Positions 34,784-46,958 of a DNA stretch of 64,000 nucleotides are shown here, in pieces. The stretch lies in NCBI GenBank assembly GCA_023055425.1, contig JALGPY010000004.1, forward strand, positions 57,373,718-57,437,717, read 5' to 3'. The translations under genes were made by a program, and so were the position numbers. The notes under the pieces are model-generated. The model was not told where the DNA came from, ran no database searches, and saw nothing but the letters and a program-made list of their open reading frames with translations. Positions within the stretch are counted from its first letter, which is position 1. Each line of letters begins with the position of its first letter. This DNA comes from Linanthus parryae. Its lineage: Eukaryota > Streptophyta > Magnoliopsida > Ericales > Polemoniaceae.

Positions 34784-35256
34784 GGGCTGTCCAAAAAGGG
34801 AAATTAAAACCTGTAGGGCAACCTTATAATGAAACTAGGAAAAATATAATTAAAATTGGACAAGCCGATTGGGTTATGGGTAGTCTAAGTTTTGGTCTTA
34901 TTGGTCCCACCCACCCACATCCTTTTTGTCAGTCACCAGACACGTTATGCGCTTGACAGTACTTGGAAATATTAGTTGTAATGATCTTTATTGCTATCTG
35001 TGAGATATAATTTGCTCCCGTAATGAAGAAAAGAGTTGTGTATTCTAGAAGTTTGCCTCAGAAAAGGCAATTATACATTAAGAAAGTTTATGAAAGCAAG
35101 TATGATTACGAATTGTTAGATGTTGCATGTCTTGATTCTTTTGTGGTAGATGGTATTTAAGTGTAACACATGTGTGTACTTTATAAGGTGATTTATGTTT
35201 ATCTTTCGAGCCAATAATAGATTAAGAAATGATACAATAGGTGATAGTGTAGGAAT

Positions 35257-36357
35257 ATGACTGATAGACCACTTTGCTACTACACCAGGAGAGTCCGGCA
35301 AGAACAGATGGCAGAAAACAACAACAACATGGAGCAGTTTTTTGCTAAAATTTCTCAAATGATGGGCAATGGGGCTCGGGCAGGAGTTAACTGGGCCAAG
35401 AAAGTGGGAGACATGAAACCGCCAAATTTCATGGAAATGAAGACCCCGTTAAACTGGAAGACTGGATCATAGAAATGGACAAGATCCTTGAGAATGTGGA
35501 ATGCCCTGAGGACCGGAAGGTCAATTGTGCGGTGTTTTATCTGAAGAGCGAGGAGAATCTACGGTGAAGAAATGCTCGAGAAACCCTGTTGGCTCAGCCC
35601 AACTTCAATTGGGAATCCCTCCAAACTGCTCTGAGATCCCGCTTTTATCCTTGTCATGTGAAAAGGAGCAAGCAACAAGAATTTCGGAACCTGGAGCAAG
35701 GAAATGAATCGGTAACTGATTATTTCTGGAAATTTACAAGGCTAATGCGGTTTGCGGGCAACACGATTCCCGATGAAGAGTCCAAAGTTTCAAAATTCAT
35801 CTCTGAATTGCAAGAGCGGCTGCAGACGTCTCTGCTGAGCAGAACTTATCCAACCCTTCATGAAGTCTATGATAGAGTCGCTGATATATGGCGAGTCCAG
35901 GCAGTCCAAGAGGAAAGACGCAAGAAACGCAGGCAAGAGGAGGCAGGAGGAAATAACAACAACTTTGTGAAAGGAAACCAGAGGATCAGACCCAACAACA
36001 AACCAAGGTCATTATCGAGGCAACCAGCAGAACCAGGGAAATCAGCGAGTTCGCCGCTATTACTGCAAGAAGTGCTCAAGAAACCACCCAGGAGAGGATT
36101 GTGCTGGTAATGTTGTCACCTGCAACAACTGTGGAAAAAGGGGACATCGAGCCTATGAATGCTGATCGCAACCAGCAGGGAACCAACAAGTGAACCAAGG
36201 AGGAAACCTTCCAAGGCTGCAACAAAACAACTACCAGGGGAATCGCCAGCAAAATGGGAACAACTTTGGCCACGACCAGCAGTATGGGAACCAGCAGCCA
36301 GCTAACTTACAGATTGGATATGAAAACTTTGGAAACCATCAAAACAATGGAGGTAAT
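35257..36357 (+). pseudogene. Element A gag, upstream part
   Basis: Starts at ATG 35257 with TDRPLCYYTRRVRQEQMA, nearly the same start as gag of element C. A frameshift occurs near 35440 and a stop near 35560; the capsid continues as [36 protein letters not shown] and EVYDRVADIWRV to about 35900. Two zinc knuckles are present in shifted frames near 36060-36165 (CKKCSRNHPGEDC and [14 protein letters not shown]). The Asn/Gln/Gly-rich tail is then split by the solo LTR at 36358 and continues at 38757. The leader between primer-binding site and gag is only about 470 bp. Confidence 0.87.
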
Positions 36358-38756
36358 TGTAACACCCCCAAAACCACCAAGCCGGAGGCCCGGGGATGTC
36401 ACTTTGTACCCGAGGTTAAACCCGAATACAAGGAGATTTTATAACATGGTTCTCAAGAAAAAAAACATCCATAAAATACTTACAACTAACCATTATTACA
36501 ATCCAATTGTTCTTACCTCAAACCGGGCATAAAGCAACTAGAGTATTAAATTGTTTAAAATTGTTCTAATATAAAATGAAGAAACTAATGAATTAAATGA
36601 TGAAACGCGTTCCCCTTCTATGCCAGATTCCCATCCTCTAGACCTGTGGTGCGGAATCAAAAAGAAACACCACAGTACAAAATCAGCATAAAAATACTGG
36701 TAAGAAAACACCCAAGCATGTAAAATGATGAGACAAGTTATAAATCCAGTAATAAATTTGAGAGTAGGCGTTCTTTTCAAAAACACAGCGGAATATAGTT
36801 GACACTTGTAAGGAACATGTGAGTTTCCGATTCCATAATCATTCCATTTGAAAAAAAACCAAATCCACATATTAATTCCTTTTCCATTAATATACTCAAA
36901 ATCGAAATCCATCATTAATAATTTGTTGTGACGGGGGAAACCAACCATCTCGCAAGCATCCAGGACCATAAGTGTCGACACCCCTTAAAGACTTCTGGCG
37001 GCTAGAGGAGTGAGTACAAGGAGCTATCCGGGGACTTGCAATCAGATTGAATAAAAATAAATTGATCGGAAGACCGAAGTCAACACGGCCAATGCCAATA
37101 GTAACCAATAATAAATGGCCCCGCACAACTCTTCCACTTTACATTATAGTTCATTGTTATTATCATGGTGATATTTTCAAGAAAGACATTTAGCAAGTAA
37201 AAATCACGTATTGCATGTCACATAACACATAAACTCGTTTTGAGACGTAAAGAAATATAAGAATTCATTTGACACGAAGGAGTTAGGCACACTAGGCCTG
37301 GCATGTTTACTTACTTCAAAGAAAATCAACTACCGCAAATCAGTCGACGTACTCGATGTACTCGTCGTCAATGAACTCGTCACCTACACGTAACAATACC
37401 CTAATTAAACATAATACTGTAGCAATATAATTGATATACTATCTACATGCATATGGCACTCGACGGTTTAGGTTTCTAACACCAACCCAACATTCCCAAT
37501 TAAACCCGATACACTAGTGGTTAGGACAATTGGCTCTAGGCTAACCACACCACTCTACTAACATTGTTCAAGATGAACATCCCCTTTAAGCTATTTAATT
37601 CTAACTAAAGAGATCACTAACTAATTAGGTTCACATTACACTAGTCACAACTCACCCAACACTTGTACTTAGGTTCAAGACTTCAAAACAAGTGTTAAAA
37701 CTCCCAAATCCAATTAATTTCATGTCTAAACCCGATTTAATAATCCCAACAGCATTAATGACAAATTCAGCAACCTTGAGTGACCAAAAACAGTCCTATA
37801 GCGACAAATTCCAACCTTTTAGCGACCGGACAGATTGTATATTAACCCTAGAACATCAAACTAAGTGTCAAACGGTCACGATTTCGAATCCAATTCAATT
37901 AACCGGTGATTGCCATTCACCTAACCAACCCAACAAATCTAACAAGTGATGACTTCTAATTAAACCTATTGTTTTGGCTTGATTTTACCTCCTACATAAA
38001 CTAGGGTTTATGGGTTATCATGAACATGAATGATTTTGATGATTTATGATGAATAGCATGAAATCAATCCAAGTAAAGGATTTTAATAAATCTGAATTTT
38101 AAGGGCTACATGCTACGTACATGAATCGTAAGCAAGAGATCAAGAGAACGAGAGAAATCAAGAGAAAAACAAGACCAAACCCGCCGCCCATGGAGGGTCG
38201 GACGGAGAGAGAGTATCGGATGGAGAGAGAGAGAGAGAAAAGAGAAGAAGAGAAGAAGAAAAGAAGAGAAAGAGAGAGAGATTACCTGATCGGAGAGAGA
38301 GAGAGGGATGGCGGCAGCGTTGGAGCCGCTGCTGCTCCTGTAGGTTCGGGCAGAGAGAGAGACCGAGAGAGTGAGAGAGAGAGAGAGGGACGGGAGTGAG
38401 GGAGAAAAAGAGAGAGATAGAGAGAAAAAGAGAGAGTGAGGGTTTTATGATTTTGGGAAAAATCAAACTCTCTAGGAAAGAAACCCCATCAAATTGGAAG
38501 TTTCACGTAGGAAGAAAAAATTGGGCCAAAGTTATACCAATCTGTGGTAAAAGACACTTTACCCCCCCTAGTTTAGCCATAAAGGCGACAACCTCCCCCT
38601 GACTCAATTAAACGACACTAAAACTTTTAAATTAAAGTCACAAAGATCCCCCAAACTCTAGTAACCATTTTAATTAACTCTCGACATTTAAATTAAACTC
38701 TCCAACACTTATAATAATATCACAAAATACCCATAGTCACAAAACGGGGTATTTCA
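36358..38756 (-). mobile_element. Solo LTR of an element C-like gypsy family
   Basis: On the minus strand it runs from TGAAATACCCCG to GGGGTGTTACA, 2399 bp, flanked by a perfect 5-bp duplication GTAAT (36353-36357 and 38757-38761). Its termini and several internal blocks ('aacccgaatacaagga', 'agagtgagtacaaggagctatccggggacttgca', 'ccaatgccaatagtaacca') match the LTRs of element C. No internal region remains, as expected after LTR-LTR recombination. It interrupts the gag tail of element A. GA-rich sequence at 38121-38440 is internal to it. Confidence 0.92.
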
Positions 38757-38761
38757 GTAAT

Positions 38762-39540
38762 GGCTATGGAAGGAATCCGAACCACAACCAGGGAAATGCC
38801 AGACAGAATGGAGGCCAGAACCGTAACAACAATGTTGGCGCTGCAGTCAACAACAATGCAGCAGGATGAGCTGGAGCTCAGAATGCCAATGTCGGAAGGA
38901 TTGCTGTCATAATAAAGACTGAGGCAGAAGTTTCTCATGGAGTTGTCACTGGTACATTCCTCATCCATGAGAAACCAGCTTTTGTATTATTTGATTCTGG
39001 TGCATCTTACTCGTTCATATCATCATCATTTGCTGATAAATTGAGTTTGAATAATTCATGTACCATATCAATCCCCGTAGCAACCCCTACTGGAAAAATA
39101 ACAGTATGAAGGCGTTGAACTGAAAATCCTAGCAAGTATCCTACCAGCCAACCTAATAAAGTTTGACCTTGGGGGTATAGATGTTATTCTAGGGATGGAA
39201 TGGCTCGGGACGTATCGAGCAGTTATTGACTGCTATGATCAGAAGGTTCGGTTGAAAGGACCCAAGGGAGAGAAGATCACTTATCGTGGTATCACGAGGG
39301 AACCTCGTATTCGGCTAGTGTCAGCCTTGGTCATAGTCAACCAAGCGAAGAAGGGAAACTCTGCCTACTCGTGTTACGTCCAGGACGTATCCAAGGAGGA
39401 AAACCTGTTGGAGGAGATCCTGTCGTAAGGGACTTTCCCAATGTCTTCCCAGACGAGATTCCAGGGATGCCACCCAAACTAGAAGTGGAGTTTACCCTAG
39501 ACTTAGCACCTGGAACCGCTCCTATCTTAAAGGCACCGTA
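38762..39540 (+). pseudogene. Element A gag tail and aspartic protease
   Basis: Reading resumes after the solo LTR with the Asn-rich gag tail (RNNNVGAAVNNNAAG, then a TGA), followed by [15 protein letters not shown] and the protease active site [12 protein letters not shown] near 38987-39020. A stop and shift near 39105 separate this from [24 protein letters not shown] and [11 protein letters not shown] at 39186-39340, the C-terminal side of the protease and the linker to RT. The [11 protein letters not shown] segment before RT lies at 39440-39480. Confidence 0.87.
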
Positions 39541-41269
39541 TTGGATGGCACCAGAGAATTAAAGGAGCTCAAGGATCAATTACAAGAACTCCTGGAGAAA
39601 GAGTACATACGGCCAAGTGTGTCACCCTGGGGAGCACCTGTGCTTTTCGTGAAGAAGAAAGATGGGAGCCTGAGGCTACGCATCGACTATCGAGAATTGA
39701 ACAGCGTAACCATCAAGAACTAATATCCTCTACCCCGGATTGATGTTCTGTTCGATCAACTACAAGGGGCCAGTGTTTTCTCTAGGATTGATCTGAGGTC
39801 AGGGTATCATCAGCTTCGGGTAGCCAAAAAAATATTCCGAAGACTGTCTTCAGAACCAGTTATGGCCATTATGAGCTCATAGTGATGCCATTTGGTCTGA
39901 CCAATGCACCTGCAGTTTTTATGGATCTGATGAACCGGGTGATGAGGTCATTTCTGGATCGATTCGTAGTGGTCTTTATCGATGACATCCTTGTGTACTC
40001 GAGGAGCGAGGAGGATCACGAGGAACATCTCAGAGAGGTGCTATAGACTCTGAGACAAGAACAATTGTATGCCAAGCTGTCTAAATACGAGTTCTGGTTG
40101 GATCGTGTTCCATTCTTGGGTCACATCATCTCGAAGGAAGGAATATCAGTAGACCCAGGGAAGATCTCAGCTGGTTAAAGACTGGCCAACACCGAAGAAC
40201 GTGTCTGAAATAAGGAGTTTTCTTGGCTTAGCAGGTTACTATCGGCGCTTTGTGAAGGACTTCTCCAAAATTTCTAGGCCGCTGACTACGTTGACGAAGA
40301 AGTCAGTAAAGTATCAGTGGGACGACAGCTGTGAAGAAGCATTTCAGACTCTAAAGGAGAAGCTGACTATGGCACCAGTATTGGCTCCACCAAACAACTC
40401 TGGTTAGTTTGAAGTGTACAGCGATGCATCGAAGAAAGGGCTAGGGTGCATGCTTATGCATGAAAAAAGGGTAATTGCTTATTCTTCAAGACAATTGAAA
40501 CCCCATGAGGAGAACTATGACACACATGACTTGGAGTTGGCAGCAATAGAAATACTCCGAAGACTGCCTTCAGAACCAGTTATGGCCATTATGAGTTCAC
40601 AGTGATGCCATTTGGTCTGACCAATTCACCTGCAGTGTTTATGGATCTGATGAACCGGGTGATGAGGTCATTTCTGGATCCATTCGTAGTGGTATTTATC
40701 GATGACATCCTTGTGTACTCGAGGAGCGAGGAGGATCACGAGGAACATCTCAGAGAGGTGCTACAGACTCTGAGACAAGAACAACTGTATGCCAAGCTGT
40801 ATAAATGCGAGTTCTGGTTGGATCGTGTTCCATTCTTGGGTCAAATCATCTCGAAGGAAGGAATATCAGTAGACCCATGGAAGATCACAGCAGTTAAAGA
40901 CTGGCCAACACTGAAGAACGTGTCTGAAATAAGGAGTTTTCTTGGCTTAGCAGGTTACTATCGGCGCTTTGTGAAGGACTTCTACAAAATTGCTAGGCCG
41001 CTGACTACGTTGACGAAGAAGTCAGTAAAGTATCAATGGGATGACAGATGTGAAGAAGCATTTCAGACTCTAAAGGAGAACCTGACTATGGCACCAGTAT
41101 TGGCTCTACCAAACAACTCTGGCTAGTTTGAAGTGTACAGCGATGCATCGAAGAAAGGGCTAGGGTGCGTGCTTATGCAAGAAAGAAGGGTAATTGCTTA
41201 TTCTTTAAGACAATTGAAACCCCACGAGGAGAACTATGCCACACATGAATTGGAGTTGGCAAAAATAGT
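39541..41269 (+). pseudogene. Element A reverse transcriptase and start of RNase H, with internal tandem duplication
   Basis: RT starts with [29 protein letters not shown] and SGYHQLRV (39615-39825). The segment 39831-40550, from [18 protein letters not shown] through [24 protein letters not shown] and the first RNase H residues, is repeated at 40551-41268. There are therefore two catalytic FIDDILVYS blocks, about 720 bp apart. Copy 1 has an extra base near 40170, an in-frame TAG near 40045 and other lesions; copy 2 is open from 40602 to a TAG at 41124-41126. Confidence 0.9.
39831..41268 (+). repeat. 720-bp direct tandem duplication inside pol of element A
   Basis: AATATTCCGAAGACTG at 39831 recurs as AATACTCCGAAGACTG at 40551, and collinear similarity (about 96% by eye) continues to about 41268. 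The junction near 40549 jumps from the RNase H segment 'ttggagttggcagcaata' back into RT, a sequence order not found in any intact element. Confidence 0.92.
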
Positions 41270-42791
41270 TTTCGCGCTAAAGATATGGAGACATCATCTG
41301 TACGGGGCAGTTTGCAAGCTCTATACGGACCATAGAAGCCTGAAGTACATTTTCACACAGAAGGAGCTGAACAACATACAACGAAGATGTCTAGAGATTA
41401 TCAAGGACTATGACTTGCGTATTCAGTACCACGAAGGAAAGGAAAATGTGGTCGCTGATGCGTTAAGTCGGAATTCGAGCCATGCTGTGAATACCATGTT
41501 AGCCTTGCCAAGCTGGCTATGCCACGAGTTCGAGAAGCGCGAAATTGAAGTGGTAGAACAAGGAACAGTGCAGGGCCTACTTGGAAGCATGACCGTTCTA
41601 CCAGACTTCTTTGAGGAAATAAGAAGCAATCAAGTCGGAGACTTAAGGCTCGAAAGGATCAGGAAGAAGATTGCAGCAGGAGAAGCCAAAGACTTCAATA
41701 TTCATGAGGATGGAAGCATTCGCTATAAGGGAAGGTGGTGTATACCGCAAAAATACGTAAAACCTAAGAAAAGCTAATGCGCGAAGCCCACAACACGCCT
41801 TATTCTGTTCATCCTGGAGGCAAAATACTCTACAAGGATTCGAAGAAGACCTTTTGGTGGCCCAACATAAAGAAGGGAGTAGGTGATTTTGTAGCACGAT
41901 GCTTAACCTGTCAGAAGGTAAAGTTCGAGCACAAGAGAATGGAAGGCTTAGTTCAACCATTGGATGTCCCAGTCTGGAAGTGGGATTCCATTTCGATGGA
42001 TTTTGCAACCGCTTTGCCGACATCAAATAATGGACTCAATCAGATATGGGTAGTGGTTGATAGATTAACCAAGACAGCAAGGTTCATCCCGATGAAGGAC
42101 ACGTGGAGCATGGAGCAAAGAGCTGATGCGTATGTCAAGAACATAGTGAACTATCATGGAGTTCCGAGCTCAATAATCTCAGACAGGGACCCCAACTTTA
42201 TCTATCCTTTCTGGAAGGCTCTTCAAGAAGCATTAGGAACTCCACTGAGATTCAGTACAGCATTCCACCCAGCCACGGATTGAAAAACAGAAAGGACCAT
42301 TCAAACGCAGGAGAACAAGCTAAGGGCTTGTGTAATGGATTTCCAAGGGGCATGGGTCGACAAGTTGCCACTGATAGAGTTCTCATACAACAACAGCTAC
42401 CACACCAGCATTGGCATGGCACCCCATGAAGCATTGTATGGGAGAAAGTGTCGAACGCCTCTATGTTGTAGTGACATCAGCGAGACAGTGGTGATAGGCC
42501 CACAAATGATCGAGAAATGACAGATCAAGTGCGACGCATCCAGAAACGAATGAAGGCAGCACAAAACAGACAAAAATTGTATGCAGATCCGAAAAGGAGA
42601 CCATTAGAATTTCAAGTGGGTGAAAAGACGTTTCTTAAGGTTTCGCCTACCAAGGGAGTAACAAGATTCAATCAGAAAGGGAAACTCACTCCAAATTTTA
42701 TCGGGCCATATGACATTCTAGAGAGAATTGGAGAAGTTTCATACCGTCTGAAACCACCTTCTAATTTGGGACATGTACACAATGTCTTTCA
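41133..42791 (+). pseudogene. Element A RNase H and integrase, upstream of copia B
   Basis: RNase [16 protein letters not shown], then [17 protein letters not shown] and [10 protein letters not shown], open from 41133 to 41777. Integrase: HHCC zinc finger (HPGG, then [13 protein letters not shown] near 41900), first Asp in SISMDFATALP near 41995, second in SDRDPNFI near 42180, and the Glu-containing TERTIQT near 42290, just after a TGA (42282-42284). A frameshift near 42517 precedes the GPY/F-type segment FIGPYDILERIGEVSYRL near 42700. The frame is cut within HNVFHV at 42791 by copia B and continues at 63245. Confidence 0.9.
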
Positions 42792-44047
42792 TGTTGGAAT
42801 AGATGCCCTAGAGGCAATCTAGTTTAGTATGAATTTATTCTGGCTAGAACATTCATTGTATTATTTATTGGATATTTAATATAATTAAGTCTTTAGATTT
42901 ACAATTGTGTTGTTTATCTTAAATATCCCTAGTCCAGTATAATGATTAATAGGACAATCATCTATAGACTAGTATGGGGTTGGATTGATATGGAGATATC
43001 ATGATCCAACACATGGGTGTGCATTAAGGGTAATGGCACACTGGATTGACCCATCTCCGAGAAGGCTACATACACGTTATGTTAAGTCACAAGTGCTTCT
43101 CGTGGTGCAATGGTATAACGGGAGCAAATATCCTAGGCCACTCGAGGGATAGTGCTTATAGAATGTCTGGCCAGACTCAAATAAATCAATATGGGATATT
43201 GATGTTATTTGCACGAATAAGGATATTCCCATGGATCGAGAAACTATGGATTGGATATACGAGTGTGACTTGTATGTCTCGCGTCCAATCCGGATATAGA
43301 GACAAAGGGATGAGACAATTACTTGAACAAAGTTTGTCGGATGACTATTCTATTAGTTGGATAGAATGGATGTTTTGCTAGAAACTGCTCCATATAAGCA
43401 AATTGTTGCTACCAACTAGATAGAACCTATGTGGTCACACGCTATATAGAGTTGAACTAGATTTGGGAATTAATTAATAGGATTAATTATTTAGAAGGAT
43501 CACTTTGCAATACCTTGCAAACTTGGTAGGACTAATTTGCAAGGAAGGGACTAAACGGAATTCTAGTAGGACTAGAATGGGTCCTTTAGGTAGTTGGCAA
43601 GGATTTGTTGGACTATATAAAGGATGCTCCTTACTTCCTTCCCACACTTATGAGCCTCTAGTTCATAACTTGAGTGGGAGAGAACAAAAGGAGAGAGAGC
43701 AAGCAAGCAAGAGAGGCGTCCCCCCCCCTTGCCGCCGCCCCTTCCCGTCGGCCCAAACAAGGAGGCCTCCCCTCCTTGTTTCCTCGCGTTGTGTGATTTA
43801 TTCTTCCTCTTCCTCCATTCCGGGCTAGAACAAAGGAGAAGGAAGATCTAGATCTAAACTCTAGGCGTGGATCAACTATAGAGAACGTGACACAATTCAC
43901 GTTACAAGTCATCACAGGAGAAATCCTAACGTGTGTAACTTGATTTCTTCCCTTACCATCGTTATGTCCCTTGTACTGTGATCCTTGGAGGGTATTGCAT
44001 GGATAATATTTGTTTTTCCGCTGCGTATCCATGATCAAATCGCTACA
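42792..44047 (+). repeat. Copia B, 5' LTR (1256 bp, internally deleted)
   Basis: TGTTGGAATAG to GCTACA. A TATA box (TATATAAAGG) lies at 43614-43623. Compared with the 3' LTR it lacks about 173 bp between 'gcaatggtat' and 'aacgggagc' near 43112. Other differences are scattered substitutions (about 97% identity by eye). It contains a C run in 'gcgtccccccccc' near 43718. Confidence 0.9.
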
Positions 44048-44048
44048 G

Positions 44049-44060
44049 TGGTATCAGAGC
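44049..44060 (+). other. Copia B primer-binding site
   Basis: TGGTATCAGAGC, one base after the LTR; followed by CACATGTCG. Confidence 0.92.
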
Positions 44061-46091
44061 CACATGTCGTAGAGCATAAACGTGGTTTATGTGTTACGTT
44101 TTGATAGTTTTACACTTTAAATTTATTGTTTATCGCGTAAAACAAGACAAATCAAGCATGTGATCCAATTTGTCAATAATCTATCATAACAAGAACTAGT
44201 TTTTGTATTGGATGCATCAATTAGTGAGTTTGAGAAATTTTAGGATCTTAGATCTAGGGTTTGGGCATCCTATGGAAAGAAGGAGTTCTTTTCATACAAG
44301 GAAACAACCAAACTTGGGCACCAAGCAAGGGAGTTGTTTTGGAAACAACTCCCAAAGGAGGTTCAGCCCCCTAGGGGACCGCCCCTCCTTGCTTGCCGCC
44401 CAAGCAAGGGACGGCCAAAGGGGTCGGGGCAGCCCTAGCCCACGGCCTAGCCGTGTGGGCTAGGGGTTGGCCGCCCAAGGCCTTTTGCAGTCCTCTTTTG
44501 GGGTCCGGGCAATTTGATTGTTGGGTCCAATTGACCGTTTTAACCCTAGAAAAACCTAAAATCAATTAAAATTGACCAAGTGTTAAAATTGGATTTTAAC
44601 TGTTTATGTGCAAATCGCATGGTGATTGAATATGGCCTTAGGATGTGGTTTGGTGTGATTGTTTAATTTTGTGGTTTGGTTTACGGCCTGCGAGCTGATC
44701 AATTAATTGTAATATTTAATTAGGGTTTTATGGCCTGCGAGCCATTTTTTTCTCAACATGTGAGATTTATTTTATTTAGTATAGGTTAGCTAGTGCTAGA
44801 TAGAATAGATTGTTAGCCAAGATTGAAGAAAAGAAGCCCAAAGCCAAAGCGAGCCACAAAAGATGGAGCATGGAGAATTCCACAAGACTATGAAGGATGG
44901 ACCAAAAGATAAAGACGCATGGATATGTGTTTGCTTTTAGGGTTCATAGATAATTCTATTGGCTTGGAATTATCTTAGTCTAGAAAAGGCCATATTCACA
45001 TCACGTTTTATTTTGTTTTGTGGTTGTTTATTTTATTGTCTTATTATTTTGTGATTGGTGTATGGATGATGCATGCAATTAGGATAATAAGATAATAAGA
45101 CAACCCGGATCTATTATTTGGAGTTGTGCCCAAACTCAAATAGATGGATTAGTTGATGTAAGATAATAAGATAATAAGATTCACATCACGTTTTATTATG
45201 TTTTGTGGTTGTTTATTTTATTGTCTTATTATTTTGTGGTTGGTGTATGGATGATGCATGCAATTAGGATAATAAGATAATTAGACAACCCGGATCTATT
45301 ACTTGGAGTTGTGCCCAAACTCAAATAGATGGATTAGTTGATGTAAGATAATAAGATAATAAGATTCACATCACGTTTTATTATGTTTTGTGGTTGTTTA
45401 TTTTATTGTCTTATTATTTTGTGGTTGGTGTATGGATGATGCATGCAATTAGGATAATAAGATAATTAGACAACCCGGATCTATTATTTGGAGTTGTGCC
45501 GAAACTCAAATAGATGGATTAGTTGATATGGATCAACAAAAACAATTAAAATTGAATTGAAAATTCTCTCAAAATTTAAATATTGTGTTCTTGCCTTCTC
45601 GTTATTTAAACACTCATTATCATCATGATTTATCAAGTTCGTGCATGCCAAAGCAAGGCGACTTGATTCATAATGATGGAATGCGATGGCACAAACAAGT
45701 AATGTGCAATTGTTTAAATAAGAGGTTGAACACAACTAGGGTATTAATATGATTAAAACCTAGAGGCAATCAATTGGGATTATCCATACGGATGGATAAA
45801 TAAGGAGATATTTGCCCAATTGAACCAAGAGTTTCATAAATATGCAATTGGAATTGCTCCTACCTAAAGTAGTCAAATTATGGGTGACTTGCCAAAGCAA
45901 GATCATAAGGAGATGAAACATGGATCTTGGCCCACTAGAAAATATAAAGATATTTTCCGCATTAATATCTTGAGGGTTATTAATCCGTAGAGAAATAGTG
46001 GGAGCTATATTTGATAAACTAGCTATTATTAAATATAGTCAAAAATTCACAAATACTAAAACTTGCGTATTTTCCTTTTTGTTGATTCCAA
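44061..46091 (+). other. Copia B 5' leader
   Basis: A 2-kb untranslated leader between primer-binding site and gag. It holds no convincing ORF. It includes a 185-bp tandem repeat array (44994-45523), GC-rich 'ggccgcccaagg' sequence near 44390-44480, and a purine-rich A-run region before the gag ATG. Confidence 0.65.
44994..45523. repeat. 185-bp tandem repeat, about 2.9 copies
   Basis: Units start with ATTCACATCACGTTTTATT at 44994, 45179 and 45364, with very few mismatches. Each contains the smaller motif 'aagataataagataa', 'gatgatgcatgcaattagg' and 'ggagttgtgcc'. The third copy ends near 45523. The array lies in the transcribed leader of copia B. Confidence 0.93.
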
Positions 46092-46958
46092 ATGGCAAAC
46101 AACTCATCGAGTTCACAACATTCCCTACGATCTGTCCTTGAGAAGGACAAGATCTATGGAACCAACTTCCTTAATTGGTACAAAAACTTGAGAATTGTTC
46201 TCAAGCAAGAGAAGAAAATGTACGCAATAGAGGAGCAAGTTCCAGCAGGTCCAGAGAACAATACCCCTGCAGTCCTAAAGGCGTATCAAAAGCGTGTTGA
46301 TGACGCTAATGACGTGGTCTGCCTTATGCTATGCACCATGACTTCTGAGCTTCATAAGCAACACGAAAACATGAATGCTGTCGATATGATCGATCATCTG
46401 AAGCAGCTCTTCCAAGAGCAGGCAAGGGTTGAGAGGCATGAGGTCTCTAAGACATTGTTCAAGTGTCATCCAGCAGAAGGGAACCCGGTGGGACCCCATG
46501 TACTCCGTATGATCGGGTACTTGGAGAATCTCGCCCGACCAGGGTTCCCGGTCGGCCAAGAGTTGGAAACTGATCTAGTGTTGCAATCGTTGCCCGAGAG
46601 TTATGGACAGTTCATCATGAACTATCACATGAACGAGATCGTGAAACCACTGCCATATTTGCTCAATATGTTGAGGACAGCTGCACTAAGTATCAACAAG
46701 GGTAATGGCAAGGCCATTATGATGGTGCAGAAAGGAAAGGGCAAAAGGTTTGCCTCATCCTCCAAGGGAAAAGGCAAGTCAGTTTCCAAGTCCAAGGAAC
46801 CTGACCTTAAGCCTGTTGGTGGCATTGCCAAAGGTGTGACGAAAGGTGAGTGTCACTACTGCAGTCAGCCTGGACACTGGAGGAGGAACTGCCCAAAATA
46901 TCTGGAGGACAAGAGTCTTGGAATAGTGATTCCACCACCACCAGATATTTTTTCGTAG
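46092..46958 (+). CDS. Copia B gag (288 codons, open)
   Basis: Open from ATG 46092 to TAG 46956-46958. Capsid motifs: LEKDKIYGTNFLNWYKNLRI near residues 16-35, LMCTM-like CLMLCTMTSELHKQHEN near 77-93, and VGQELETDLVLQSLPESYGQ near 156-175. A basic Lys/Ser-rich linker follows, then a nucleocapsid knuckle CHYCSQPGHWRRNC near residues 253-266 (CX2CX4HX4C). Gag assembles the cytoplasmic particle that packages element RNA. The stop lies just after a T homopolymer (46946-46951); a one-base change there would explain why pol lies in another frame. Plant copia elements normally make one gag-pol polyprotein. Confidence 0.88.
   Translation: MANNSSSSQHSLRSVLEKDKIYGTNFLNWYKNLRIVLKQEKKMYAIEEQVPAGPENNTPAVLKAYQKRVDDANDVVCLMLCTMTSELHKQHENMNAVDMIDHLKQLFQEQARVERHEVSKTLFKCHPAEGNPVGPHVLRMIGYLENLARPGFPVGQELETDLVLQSLPESYGQFIMNYHMNEIVKPLPYLLNMLRTAALSINKGNGKAIMMVQKGKGKRFASSSKGKGKSVSKSKEPDLKPVGGIAKGVTKGECHYCSQPGHWRRNCPKYLEDKSLGIVIPPPPDIFS

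Noticed and set aside
38121..38466. Arg/Glu-rich and Ser/Leu-rich ORFs on opposite strands
   Set aside because: Both are translations of a GA-rich tract within the solo LTR.
43046..43381. 111-codon ORF, with a similar one at 62279-62575
   Set aside because: It lies in the LTRs of copia B, differs between the two LTRs at its start because of the 173-bp block, and has no recognisable domain.
44994..45523. Regular repeats considered as a CRISPR-like array
   Set aside because: Units are contiguous 185-bp tandem copies without unique spacers, in a plant retrotransposon leader.
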